Assembly: GCA_000711775.1 (NCBI GenBank)
Contig: ARYC01001476.1
Coordinates: forward strand, 24,291 to 88,290
Length of the DNA stretch: 64,000 bases
Origin: Oxytricha trifallax
Lineage: Eukaryota; Ciliophora; Spirotrichea; Sporadotrichida; Oxytrichidae
Direction: 5' to 3'
Shown: piece after piece, positions 49,409-62,000 of the stretch
How the letters are laid out: the number at the start of each line of letters is the position of its first letter
How positions within the stretch are numbered: position 1 is the first letter of the stretch
Made by a program: the position numbers and the translations under genes
Notes under the pieces: model-generated
What the model was told of the DNA's origin: nothing
What the model saw: the letters and a program-made list of their open reading frames with translations, nothing else
Database searches by the model: none

Positions 49409-50015
49409 TCATTGCAATAAATTTTTCCCGAAATTCTTGCTGACTTTATAATCAAGGTGTGATTGGAATTCCATATGTTTCTCAGTGCTGTAGTTTTCAA
49501 ATGCGTATTTGGTATGATGCTTAAACAATTGTTGAGACATATTTTATATTTCAATTCGCTGCATATTTTCTGGAGCAACAACCTTAGCATGAAGTATTGA
49601 TGGGTTTCTCTTTTTCTTTGGCTGACATCTTGAAATTTTAAAGTTAGTTGGTTCATGGTTTTTAAGTGCAAGTTCTGGGTATAATTCTGGGTGATATGAG
49701 AATGGAGGTGGAGCTGGGAATTTTCTGTTTGGGATTTCTTGAGGAATAACGTGGATGTATGATCTCTGATTAAATCCATATGGGTTTCTAAGTTGCATGG
49801 AGTGTGTGATCTTTGCCGTAGTGAACATGGTCACCTGGATGTCATTTAAGACCTCTTTGTCTGGCTAAAATCTCGTTTTCCAAAGTCTCTGCTGGTCCAA
49901 ACTTCTTAATACCTAATCTTCTACCAGCACAGTCCTTGCTGTTGTTGGTGAAACCTGTCATCATCTTAGTGGCAAAGTTTCTGACTTAGTAGTTGTAGAA
50001 CTTAGAAACAATCAT
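49409..50015 (-). CDS. mrpl27: Mitochondrial ribosomal protein bL27
   Basis: ATG 50015-50013 (MIVSKFYNYQVRNFATKMMT). A presequence-like N-terminus is followed by the bL27 signature: TNNSKDCAGRRLGIKKFG, ILARQRGLK, then HPGDHVHYGKDHTLHA. This family sits near the peptidyl-transferase centre of the large mitochondrial ribosomal subunit. A TGA (49844-49842) stands between LK and HPG, where homologues carry an aromatic residue. A one-base slip follows near 49795. A long C-terminal extension (NPYGFNQRSYIHVIPQEIPN; APPPFSYHPELYPELALKNH; STEKHMEFQSHLDYKVSKNF) is typical of mitochondrial versions. Stop TGA 49411-49409. Identification is strong from the signature. Confidence 0.8.
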
Positions 50016-50316
50016 TTTTAATCACTACTTTAATATTATAATTCAGGTATTTTATTTTATTAAATTATCACATATATCTTCGTAATTGGAGAATAAATAA
50101 TACAAAAATTGAATTCATTTTTTTATTAATAATTGATTATGACATCTTCATACTAATTATTTTTACTAAATCATAACTATAGAGAAATTATTCAATTATT
50201 AAATCCTAATTCTAATGCTATGACTTAAAGTTCTTTTATACTAATTTATAAAACTATATAATTAATTCTTTATAATGATTCGATGAAATCAAAGAAATAA
50301 TTTATAATTAGTATAT

Positions 50317-53300
50317 TCATTTTTTATGAAGTTTAACTGTAACTTAATCTAGTGCTTGATTCATGACTTCAATCATAAAATCAAATTCTGGTATATATTC
50401 TGGGCTTGGGGCAAGACTCCCCTGATTTTACACTGTGTAATAATATTATTTAATTCATCAATCTATTGAATTTCTATCATTATCCTTCTTGCTTCTATTT
50501 AGTGAGATACTTGTCTTCTTTTTCTTGCTTTTATTAATTGAGGAACTTGACACTTTTAATTTCATGCTTTATCTTGAAGTGTTCTTTCCGGTAGGAGTAG
50601 CGTTGATATCCTCGTAATCATTATTATTTTTATCTTCTTCAGTTGATACCTACTTCTTCTCTAGTCTGCTCAACAAATTTACTGGAGTAACTTCAATATT
50701 GTTTTCAGGTGAAAATTGATAAGACTGCTTATAGAATTATTTCAATAAGGTTGTCTTTATTAAAGATTTATTCTTACTTTTATTTTAATTTGATGCAAGC
50801 CCATAATCTGTTTTTAAACATGATTCTTCATCATTTTAATTTCTTGATTGACTTATCTATTCATAATTTTATTCTAACTCAAGTAAAATTGTAGCTTGGA
50901 AGGAGATTTAATTTAAAAGTCTTAAAGATTTTATAAATTTTTCCAAAATTATCTAGTCTATATGTAGAAAGATAACTCCTTCTGTCTTAGGAATCATTTT
51001 AAAGAATGTTCCTTTGCTTGCTCTGTTATCTTGTAAAACTTCTAGCCATTAAATTTCTTGATAATTGAAGAATTTTTATTTTTCTTAAGGAAATAGCAAG
51101 TATCTGAAATCGAAGTCCAATACTCATACATAACTCTATATTTATTCTTCCTTCTTGATATTGTATTCTAGAATCTCTTCTTTAGTTTCTCACTAATTAT
51201 ATAAAACTTTCTCATTTTGTTCATAAAATGCTTAGCACCAAGATGGAGAGAACAAAACTCATAAATTAGATTTTTACTTTTTTTCGTTGGCTCTTTATTC
51301 ATAACAGCATCAAACAAGAAGAAGCTGTTACTTAAGTAACCAGCATAAATCGATCTGAGAGATGTTAAATGCCCATTTTGTGGTTTGTTTATGTATTTTC
51401 TAAAATGTCTTTAGATTCTTCTTGCCATAAAGAATTGGGGGGGGGGAAAGTTTCCTGCACTCGTGATAGTTTCCTGCACTTTTTTTATATGTAAAATTTC
51501 ATAAATTTAACAATAAAATTTTTTTTACAACCCATAATTTTTATGATATTTTTTATATCATTTAAGAACTTCATGAAAATATAGTGTTATACATTATCTA
51601 ATATTATATACCATTGAAAGAATTAATTAGGATTTTAACAACAATTGGATAAAATATTTGAAATTTCATTAGATACAGAAGTCTACTAATATCAAATGGA
51701 ATCTATATAGTGGATAAATTTCATTCTTGTTTGGATGGTGATTAGATTCCATGTTAATATAGATATTGATTAATTGAAGAATAGATTAAGTAATAAATAT
51801 ATAAAAAAATTAGTAAAAAATTTGGTTGATAAATGTGATTAAAATCAAATTCTAAAAATGGAAAAAGATTTAGTGCAGGAAACTAACCTAAAAACTTTTT
51901 TTTATAATAAACCGGTGCAGGAAACTTTCCCCCCCCAAGAATTGAGTTAGCTTTTTATAAATTTTGTTTTAAACTTGTAGAATCTTGAGTTTAGTTTGTT
52001 CATCGCTTATTAAGTAATTCTGGGAATCATCCAATATTTAACAAAATCTCTTGATTGCTGCTTAGCTTAAAAAAAATTACACAACTTCTTGCTGGACACT
52101 CTTTTCAATTTAATGTCTGTGATGCTTGAGTATAATCATGTTATGTTAAGTTTAGTCATAAACTTGCTTCCTCTGTAAAGCTAACACCCTTCTCTCTTTC
52201 TGATTATTAAAGTAATTTTGCTTTTATTCTTAAGTTTCACTTTTGTCCATGAGGTTTAGCTCTATCATTTTCCTGAAATTCGATCTTTATTAGTTTTAAG
52301 CCTTCTTTTCCTTTCATTAATTAGCTGATGTAGTTAATCTAGAAAATCCGATCGCTTAACTTGATTTGTTTTTAAGTCTTCAATTATATCTTTCATTCTC
52401 ATTTTTTCATTAGCAAAAAATAGTGATAACTTATCCGATGGATTGTTTGGAGTTTATTATTTTGTTTGTTTTCTTTTTAAATTAGAAATTATATATTGAT
52501 GTTTATACTTATATTGTAATATTTAATAGTTAGAGTTACTTTGGTCTCTAATAAAGCATGTACAGCTACATAAACCTAGTCTGATCTCTGCTTTACTTAT
52601 AAATGTGGCTGAAATTTCCCTTTAAATTGCTAAAAAAATTATTAAAACTAAATTAATTTATACGTCAATAATTATTGAAGCAGATGATTTATTTGGCTTC
52701 TTGCTAATGCCACTGCAGTACAATAATTTTCTCCCATAAATCTTGCTAGTTGCAATTTTAACAACCTACCTTGGGTTAATATCAGGGTCATTGTTAAAAA
52801 AAAGTAAGCAGTATCTCCCTCCATCAAATCAAAGTAGCCAGGAACACCATACTCAAGTGTTAAAATTTCTTCTTCATTTGTCCTTAGAAAAGAATTTAAC
52901 TTCACAAATACTTTTTAAAATTCTTCGTATAATTATGCTGCTTCATCTTCGGCATCATCAAATTTCTTTACGTATTTATTAAGCTTATTATCGGACATTT
53001 ATACTATGCAGTTTATTATTTATTCATTTTCCCTTTGGGTATAGGGTGTCAAATATTCAGTCTGATCTAACTCAGTTATTTGATTTAATAAACTCATTAC
53101 ACTTTAATTTTAAAATAAGTTGACATACTCAATATAAACCTGAGTTTTTAAAGGTACTTTAATCATTTCTAGATTAGCTTTAGTTGTATTATTTTGGTTA
53201 ATTTAAGTTAATTATTTTTAGTTACTTTGCAGATTTTATACATTTAGAGCTGTTTTACTCTGATGATCTTCTTGTTAAGGCTCTTTATATTGGCTTATTA

Positions 53301-53953
53301 GTGCTAGAAGATCTGGTTATTTATTATGGATCATCTTAATTTCATTTACAATCGAGATAGTATTAAATGTTTATATAATAAATTTAGTTTGCTAGTTTGA
53401 TTGCACATTTTGTGGAATAAATTGTCTCTTTAGTTTGATATCATATGGACTGTAAATTGCTTTCTGTGCATTAAATCTTCAGTTGATTTATGGCTCATGT
53501 TTTTATTAATTAACTCCTGTAAATAAGGTTATCCATTTAGACCATCTAATTGATTGAAATGATGCTTTAATGCGACATTTTGAGCTGGTTATAAGTTCTT
53601 CGATTTATAGTTTAATCTAGGGATGCCATTCGATAAAATACTTTCTGACTATTCTTTAAGATGATCAATAGTCGTAATATTTGAGCTACTCTTAAATCTA
53701 TCATTTTTATCAATTAATGTAATCTGTGAGATCCGTTTCATTCTCAGTTACTCAACAAATTTGAATGACTACATTTTTCAGAACTGTTTATTGTAGTTTT
53801 CTAATTTGACAAAGATAACTCTTTTTCCATGTGTTTATTCAATAACTTAGAAGAACTTAGAGTTCCCTTGCTAAAAAATTAAGAATTTATTGAGCTTCTA
53901 GAGTGCTTTAATTCTTTTATTATAGGTGAGAGACTGCCTAATATCGATACCAT
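50317..53953 (-). CDS. IQ-motif (calmodulin-binding) protein, interrupted by a MITE
   Basis: ATG 53953-53951 (MVSILGSLSPIIKELKHSRS). Ser/Asn/Gln-rich N-terminal sequence runs to 53020. A more structured part follows (MSDNKLNKYVKKFDDAEDEA; LTLEYGVPGYFDLMEGDTAY; NPSKIYGRKLLYCSGISKKP). After the 0.5-kb element at 51437-51936 comes MARRIQRHFRKYI, an IQ-type calmodulin-binding helix, and a second basic helix KKRFQNTISRRKNKYRVMYE. The C-terminal tail ends SPEYIPEFDFMIEVMNQALD...LHKK with TGA 50319-50317. A 24-bp GTAGGT...ACTAG intron-like piece fits near 52765. Frame slips occur near 53755, 52790, 51000 and 50430. IQ proteins of this kind in ciliates are often cytoskeletal or ciliary; that is inference. 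Confidence 0.6.
51437..51936. mobile_element. 500-bp MITE with G10/C8 termini, doubled subterminal motif and 7-bp TSD
   Basis: Left end is G10 then AAAGTTTCCTGCAC; right end is GTGCAGGAAACTTT then C8. A second copy of AGTTTCCTGCAC lies inside the left end (51468-51479) and its reverse complement inside the right end (51873-51884). AAGAATT at 51430-51436 and 51937-51943 is the target-site duplication. Removing element plus one TSD copy joins YKKLTQF to FMARRIQRHFRKYI in frame. No ORF was recognised inside, so it is non-autonomous. Confidence 0.85.
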
Positions 53954-54047
53954 TAAATTATATTTAATTATCTAAATATTATAATTTTGATTAATAATCA
54001 GTTATTGTTTAGTATTTATGATATTTACTAAATTATAATAATATAAA

Positions 54048-54664
54048 ATGAATTAGGGAGAGTCTCAGATATGCAAAAACTCTTCAAAGCTATTAAAATA
54101 TCGATGCCCCAACTGTTTCGTATAGTATTGTTCATTAGATTGCTTAAAATTGCATAAGAATGACTAAGATTCAGACATTTTTTTGATACTATCAAGAAAT
54201 TAAAGCAGCAACTTCAATCTAAGTAGTAAACATAACTTAATAGTGATTAATACTAATCAAAATCTCTTGAAGTTTAAAATTAACAAAGTGAATAGTAAAA
54301 ATTTTAACAGAACTAAGCTTAAAATTAGTAGTATTAAATCAGAGACCTGGTATTAAATGACGATGATATAGTTGTCCCAGACTTTAAAATCCAATAAGCA
54401 CTACAAAATGAGAAATAAAAGAGTTTCCTGTCTCATTTAAAACTTAATGAGGTGATCAGAGACATAGACAGCTAAAAGAATAGAATGAAGAGGCTGCATT
54501 ATTAAATGGTAAATGACCCACCATTTATGGAATTCTTAGACGTACTTCTTAATAAGCTTGGTTATATTTATGAAAACGTGCAGTTTGATGCTAATAGAAA
54601 CAGAGATGAACCAATCAAACCAAAAATAAACTTGCCTAAATTAGAACTATAGCCAGATGAGTGA
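54048..54664 (+). CDS. HIT-type zinc-finger protein (box C/D snoRNP-assembly type)
   Basis: ATG 54048; second codon is AAT, third TAG (Gln). The N-terminal finger reads CKNSSKLLKYRCPNCFVQYC then SLDCLKLHKN, the Cys/His spacing of zf-HIT domains (C..KYRCP.C...YCS..C...H). The rest is helical and charged (ALQNEKQKSFLSHLKLNE; NDPPFMEFLDVLLNKLGYIY), ending KLELQPDE, TGA 54662-54664. zf-HIT proteins such as BCD1/ZNHIT3 act in box C/D snoRNP and chromatin-remodeller assembly; which member this is cannot be told. One frame slip lies near 54340. It is divergent from the IQ gene with only about 95 bp between starts. Confidence 0.75.
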
Positions 54665-54856
54665 TTAAATTAAGAATATATTCAATGTTCTAACTTAATT
54701 TAATTTTAAATGGTCAATCAATATTTAATTTATAAATAAGCTTTTGCCATTTGTTAACCAGTATTTGTTGTTTATAACTTAAAACTCTCAGATCCTTTCT
54801 TTTATGTTTTTTAAGTCAATATAAACTATTCTTTTTTACAAAAGGTTTCTGATACT

Positions 54857-57345
54857 TCATGTATGTCTATAATTTTTGTATAGAGCGAATCCTGATGGTT
54901 CATCAATGTTTGTTTTATGACCAGTGTTTGATACTCTGTGAGCTACTCTTTTCTTCTGTGGGCTATTTATATTAGGATCACCAATCATTGCACTACTCTT
55001 AGAGTATTTCTTTCCTTTTTAAGTAGAGGTTGTTGAATCAAAATTCGGGAATATTTTATTTGATCTTTGAGAATCTTGCATTTTAAATTGTGGTCGCACT
55101 GGTTCATTATTTCCTACAAAATTTAACTCTTAAGGTAATGAGTATTTGTTTCTCAAGCAGCAAATTTCCCTTTTTCTAATGCTTTAACCTTCCTATTTAG
55201 ATCTTTAAATGCTTTTTCATCCTTTATATAGTAGATTGGACTATAAATAGTTGGTTAAAAAGAATCTAACTACCCAATAAATTATGAAAAGGTGTCGTCT
55301 TGCTATGTTACAGGTATAGATGCAGTTTTTAAGAGAAAGAGAACTTATTTTACAAAATGCTTAAAATGAATAAGCAGTATTTATTTTAGGCAAATGTATA
55401 GAAGAATGAACAGATGAAACTTAATTAACGTATTATGATCTGTTTCACTATTATTTTCAAATGGAATACCTTAATTTGAAATGGCTTTGATTCTGTCATA
55501 TTGCTCTATTTTTGCATGAGTCTTTCATTCTCAATATTTGAACTCAATAGTTTTTATTTTAGTTCCTCTTTGTCTCTTTGTATTTTATCCAGATTATCCC
55601 TTAATTAATTAATAGATTTCAATAGCTCATTTACCTTGTTAAATGACTGAATCAAATGTTCGTTCATATTCTATAGATTAGTTATATAAATTAAAGTCTT
55701 ACATTATTCATGTCAATTCCAAGTTTATTCAGAAATGTTTCTTGATGAGTATTGCTATTTTTGGGGCTTGGTTCAATCTAAATATTTTTTATGATATTGC
55801 TCTTAAATGGGTTTTCCTCTTCTGCAATTGCTTTCCTTACAATATCTTGCATTTTAGTTTTTGGTTGTCATGTGAGAAATTAAAATGAAATAATTCGTAC
55901 TTAAAGGTCTGTATTAATTATATCCACTAAAAACTTCATTTGCTTTTGATTGTTTACATTACTCAGAAACTCAATTAAAAGCTCTCAAAAATAAATAACT
56001 GCAACTAAATCTAAATTAATAGTAATGAAAACTATGTAAAATCAAATAGAAATATAATAATAAAAAATCAAATGCTTCTTACAATCAGTAAACCTTTAAT
56101 ATAATCATTAATTGATTTTTTATTTCAATGTGCTCATTTGCATTTTTTAATTCAAACTACAACTGCCTCACTTACTCTTTCAGATTTCTGATCATTAAAA
56201 TCTTTTCATCGATTTTCTAGACTAGTTTATTCTTAGTTTTGGAAGCTTAATTTGCATATTTGAGAGTGCTCATATTTTCATCAAAGTATAATCTGATGGA
56301 CTTAAACAAGCAATCAAATAAATAAATTAAATAATAATTGTGAAGGAACTACCTCCGAAGCTTTGTTTCAGCAAACTTGTTAATTTAGGATCTCTGTAAG
56401 GTATAAAATTATTATTTTGGGTTTAAGCCACTTAACCATCACTATTTTGAGCAACAACAGGATTTGATGAGTTAGAAAGTGCTTTGATAACTTAACTTTC
56501 CTTAGTGGAAATAAACTTTTATTTATTTAAATACTCTCCTTATGATGTTGCTTTTTACCTTATGTAATTCCTTTTAGTCACTCTTTTCACAACCTGCTAA
56601 ATCTACTAATTGCAATTTACTAACAGCTATTTCTTTTATGTTTTGCTTATTTATAGATTCTACAGTTCTAGTAAAAATGCAATGAGATCTACTGGATGTT
56701 TGATTTAAGTTGTGTGAAGCAATTACTTTATTCCTAATACCATAGTGATATAGCTCCATTATTTATTGCTCATTTTCACATTCAAATATGTACACATTTT
56801 CAACTTAGGATTAATCTTATTTGCTCCATCTTATTCTTAAACCAGGGTTTTTCTTTAAGGCTTGATTTACTTGATGAATGAGAATCATTGAGTAAGTCCA
56901 GCACCTTCTAGTTATATATTTGTAGAAATGAACAAAATAATATTATATGCTTTTATTCTGATTTTTATAAGCTTAGTTAAACATATCACTGATTATTCTT
57001 GGAACCATACCCAAATTATCATCGTTCCTAGGATTTACTATAAAAACTTATATGTTAGATTTTTGATTTTTCTGCTGGTATTCATATAGCTCAATAGTAT
57101 AGGTATTTCCTGAGCTTGTTCGACCATAAGCAAATATAGTAGTATGATATACCTTTAATAATCAATATTAAATTCCTTACATCAAGGACATTAGATACAA
57201 ATTTGGGCAAATTTAGCAAGTTTTAAATATCTTATTAAGAATGAGAATGATTAAAAACCTTATCAAATTCATAATGACCTTCTGTCACTCGACTATACTA
57301 GTCTTCAACTTTATATAAAGTCCTCTCATATATATATATGTTAAC
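54857..57345 (-). CDS. Kinesin-like protein with degenerate P-loop
   Basis: N-terminal motor: YEFDKVFNHSHSQQDIQ, then after an intron-like gap IFAYGRTSSGNTYT (P-loop position), NQTSSRSHCIFTR (switch I), LQLVDLAGCEKSD (switch II), FIPYRDPKLTSLLKQSFGG and ENMSTLKYANQASKTKNKL (neck side). A coiled coil follows (ENERLMQKQSNMTESK and neighbours), then a basic tail ending GFALYKNYRHT, TGA 54859-54857. Motor-first order fits an N-kinesin; subfamily is not clear. Unlike the family consensus GQTGSGKT, the P-loop here has Arg, Ser and Asn, with the Mg-ATP-binding Lys replaced by Asn. Introns or IESs split the motor near 57145, 56950, 56540, 56320 and 56080. Confidence 0.7.
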
Positions 57346-57887
57346 TGTCGATAATTATTATACCTTATTTCTGATTACCCATTTGTAGTTAAATTAAAAT
57401 AATTTTAAAGGCAAGAGTAGACACTATAACTATATATTTAAAAACATAGTTGATTTTATAAATTTGTAGTTATTGAAGTATTTTAGTGGCCTTGCTCCCT
57501 TTCTAACTCCAATATGGTGAATTCAAAATATTTTATGATAAAATAATCAAATTATTTTAAACATAATATTTTAAATTCTATCAGGTTAGAATTAAATATT
57601 TCAAGTTAGAAAAAATCAGATAAATTTTTTACTATAGTATTTTTTAGTTCTTTAATATAATTTTTTACAAAAAATAATGCTCCTATAATAATGGCCTGAT
57701 TCTTATAGTCACTTAAAAATTAGATTTATTACCTGTCATCTCTAACAAATTATCAGTTTAAAATATATTATTTTAATTATATCAATAAAAACTTAAACAT
57801 CTAGGAATTTAATCACAATCTATCATTTAAACTAAAAATAATATTCTCAATCATTTTTCTAAAAATTTTTTTCTTAACTTTATTATT
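57346..57887. other. AT-rich intergenic region
   Basis: Between the kinesin start and the end of the folate-receptor-like gene. No coding frame, RNA or repeat was recognised. Confidence 0.4.
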
Positions 57888-58870
57888 TCATTAGAATTTC
57901 TAATTACCACTTTAATTATATCTTTTTAGATTTTCTTTGCTATTACAATAGTTCTTTCTCTTATATTTATTATAATTATCCTTTTAATCATTTCTCATCC
58001 TAGTTTACCATTTGTTTATTTCATAAAGTTTAGAAATCAGCACAGATAGTATTCCAATGTCAAATAAAAAATCTCCATAAGCTTTGGTGTTATATGTAGA
58101 GTACCTTAAGATCTAGAGAAGAGACTAATCTACTTATCCTTTATTCTTGGGTTTATTTTGTTGCCAGTAAGGTTTATACTTATTCAAATATACTATTGAA
58201 CCAGTAAGCACTCCATTATAACAGTATGGCTCGTTATAAACTTGAAATCCCATTCTAGTACAAAATTTTTCTGCATAATTTACCATACTCATTAGATAAT
58301 TTGCTCTTAGAGAAGTATCTTCAGTTGTAAATTAAAGCATGTTGTTCTAATCTGGATTTATCGCAAAGAGCTCAGCATGACACAAGTCAAACCATGTCTC
58401 ACAAAAACCATAGCAAAATCCTTTCTTTTTATGAATACCCTATTAGAATAAAAAATATGAATACCCTATTAGTATAATGATAATGATTTTGAAATCTTAA
58501 AATGTCTCCATAACAGATTGAGCAAAAGATCTTTTTAGTGATGTCTTTACACTGATATTATATTTTTTGCTCTCATAAAACGTACAGTTAATCTCCTCGT
58601 GTATTTTCTTTATGTCTTTATGCTAACAACATGTGTTCTGTTAATGCTCTTAGCAAATTTCAAATTATTTCCTTACTTTAGGAGTAACATTCTCAAAATG
58701 AAAATCTTAAGTAGGTTTGCAAAGATTCTTTCTATAGTATTCATACATCAATTCTTCCTCATTCACTTCTCTATATCTTAAATATATTTTTTGAATTACA
58801 TTTACAGAGTCAAAGCAATAAGCATCACTAATATCAATAACTTAAGTATTTTAATCTCAATTTAAATTTA
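57888..58870 (-). CDS. Folate-receptor-like secreted/surface Cys-rich protein
   Basis: A hydrophobic leader-like stretch KILKLLILVMLIALTL lies near 58835. The mature part has the Cys pattern of the folate-receptor family: FEICQEHQQNTCCQHKDIKK, QCKDITKKIFCSICYGD, GFCYGFCETWFDLCHAELF, FCTRMGFQVYNEPYCYNG. The C-terminus has another hydrophobic segment and a basic tail, with TGA at 57890-57888. The family binds small ligands outside the cell; ligand unknown. A 26-bp IES with a 16-bp repeat lies at 58431. Slips occur near 58800 and 58560. It lies between two other - strand genes. Confidence 0.6.
58431..58456. other. 26-bp IES bounded by a 16-bp direct repeat
   Basis: ATGAATACCCTATTAG at 58431-58446 and 58457-58472, only 10 bp of unique sequence between copies. 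It falls inside the folate-receptor-like gene. An alternative is a simple tandem duplication. Confidence 0.5.
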
Positions 58871-59028
58871 TAATATTATTTATTTTAATCTTTTGAATAT
58901 TAATTATCTATATTTAATTGTTATTGCCTTGATTATTTAAGTTTATTCATATTAATTAAACATAGAATATAATAATAGCTATGAATGATACTGTTATTTT
59001 TATAATAATTTCAAATGATTTATGGTTT

Positions 59029-62000
59029 TCAGTACTGTCTATACCTCATCGTGTAGGAAGGCATCGCATTTTTTTTAGGTTTTTTTGTTCTAACATTCAT
59101 TCTTTGTGATTTTTTATTAGTTTTTTCCTTTTCTTTTATTTTTTTGGTTTGACTTCCATCTCTCTTGTGCTTAGATTTCTTTCTTGTTGAATCTGATTCT
59201 TCAGCCTCATAATTGTCTGTTCTTGGTTATTTATTGCCTTTTTTCTTCAAGGACTTGTTGGTGTTATTCAAATTAGAAATAGGAGCGTAGTCATCTATGT
59301 AAGTAGAAGTTCTAATCAAGTTTTGTGAGGAGTTAAGCGCAGTTGAATTCATCATGTTAATGTCAATTGCATAGCTTGGTTTTTAATTAGGAGTCGCATT
59401 GAGCTCAGCGAGTTATCTATCTATAGCTTTTTACATTTAGTATAATTTAGTCCTCTCTTATTAAGATCTTTTCTTCTACAGGCTTTACCTTCTCCATTAC
59501 CATAACCACATTTGCTGCTACTAAATTTACCCAGTTCAAAATTATTATAAATAAGATAATTGCTACAATGAACCAGCCGAATATATGATATATAATTAAA
59601 CATTTATCAATTAGTACTTTATCTCTCTAAAATTGATTAAGAAGTTTAGATACTTTACGCAGTGTCTACATCAAAGTAGTTCATTCCAAATGGGTTAGGA
59701 AATGTGCTACGCTTATAAGAACAACTTCGTTTACCATTTCACAAATGAGCAAACTATAAGAGTCTATAGGTTAATACCAAAATAGAAAGATCAAAAGTCC
59801 AAGACTTAACGTATTCTATATCTACACTTAAAGTGTTGGATAAACGCTAATCATAGTAATTGAAACAGCAAACAGTAGTCTCATCAGGAAAAAGAGACAG
59901 CAATATAAAATTGAAGTGTATGAGTCTTTTAAGTTTAAGTATAGAGTTCCAGACCTTGCTTCAAACTCAGGATCTTTCAACTTATGTGTAAATTTCCCCA
60001 ATATGTAAAATATCATTATGGGAGTTGAAAATATTACAAAGGCCATTAGGACAGTTACTATCGTACTAATTATATCATTTTATTCCTATAATTGACTATT
60101 AAACTTTAATTCTTACAGCTTGTAATGAATTTAAGAGGGGTAGAGCAAAGTTTAAGTATCCTTTCATCAAAACTTTAAGAAAGACATTCCAAAATATTTT
60201 CTTTTGTATAGAATCAAATATTTTTCTTGCTTTCTATGATTTTTAAGCAGAAATCTCAATAGAAATATTATTTAAAATATCTAATTTTATTACTATGAAT
60301 TAAAAATAAATATATAACTTTTTCCTTAAAATGTATTTAGTAATTAATCTCTTATATTATTTAAAATATATTCTGTCAAAATATTTATATAAGGTATCAT
60401 ATAAGAATATAAATTGAAATATGAAGCCTGTAAATGCTATCATTACTACAATTACAAAAAAAACTAGTCCAATATTTCTAAGAATGTTTGAAGATTCAAC
60501 TCGTTTAAGGATAAGATAATGAAATTAAGGATAATGAAGATTGTTATAAGATATCGTTACTTTTAAAGTTGCTAGCTATTTTCCTAATCATCACTATCAT
60601 CTGATGTTACAATTAAACTGAGCATATTGCTCATCATATCTTTTGGAACCAGGTAAAAATTGGATATATCTTTGAGGGAGGATGTAAGCATAATAACATT
60701 AGATGGAATAGAAACTTAAAGCATAGGTAAATTCACAATAATCTGGAGTGTATTCATAAGCATCCATAATTATTTAAGTGAAAGGCCCATAACCACAGAA
60801 AGAGCTAAATTTGCTATAATTGTTCCAGTCATTGAGGATCCTGCTGAGCCTGATAGAGATTAAATATAATATACATACAAAATTGAAGCATAGCAGTACT
60901 AGCTAAATTAATAAGATTACATATGAAATTTACAAGAATTTGAAAGCTAAGGAGGAATGAAATTATTATATATGTTTATAATGCTTTGAGTTATCGTGTA
61001 ATTGTAATCAATCATTGAATCCAAAGATTCACTTACAAAAAACTAGGTAATGTTAAATTTTATTTCAAGCTAGTCAAATTCCTATAATTTAATTAGATAC
61101 TCTAAATAATTCATTGATAGATACTGCGAGTGGATAAGCAAATTCGACTGACAGCTTCATTAAATTATCTTTGAATGAGGTAACTTTCCAGTCTGTAATT
61201 TTATTTGTCGATTTTTCAAAAGATGGTATCTAAGAAACAAGCCTTTGTATTCTCTGACTTTGTCTATGTCGTCAATCATCAATAAGTTTTTTGTAAATTT
61301 TATATTTACCGGTCCCATATATCCTACAGAAGTTATTGATGCATTTGATTTCTCAGTAAGCTTTTCTTTTTTAATTTTCATTCCACCATCTGTGAATTCT
61401 TGCGCATTAAATTAAATAAACAAATTATTTAATATATCTTAAAGCTTAAGAAACCATCTTGAATTATGATTGCACCTGATGGTTGTGACGCTGTAGTGCT
61501 TTAGGGGGCAGCGGATTAATTTTTATATTTAATTCATACTCTTAAAACAGTGGAGTTTCATTGTCATAAGTGAGTCTTATTGTAATTTAAAAAGAGCTAG
61601 TATGCTTAGGAACTGCTTTAATTGAAATTTTAGGATTTTTCCAAGTAACAAACTGTTATGTCTAGTCTAATGTCACTAAGATGGAATAGCCATCACCTTC
61701 AGGGTCTGTTATACCTGGAATTGTAATATCTATAAATAGTATATTTAATATCTTTAGTTTTAGGTACTGTCAATTCCACATCAATTATATCACTGCTAAA
61801 TGCAGGTGCTCAGTCATTATTACTTATTTAAATTTTTCTTAATGGAGATATATAAGTCCTTTTAATAATTTTGGGAAGAATATTGACAGTAAATGACATA
61901 TTTACACCTTTACCATCTTGAGTTAAGGCTCCGAATAAGTTAATTACATATGAACCAATCGCAGCCGCCTCTGTTGTATTTATTATAAACAATCGAAGAG

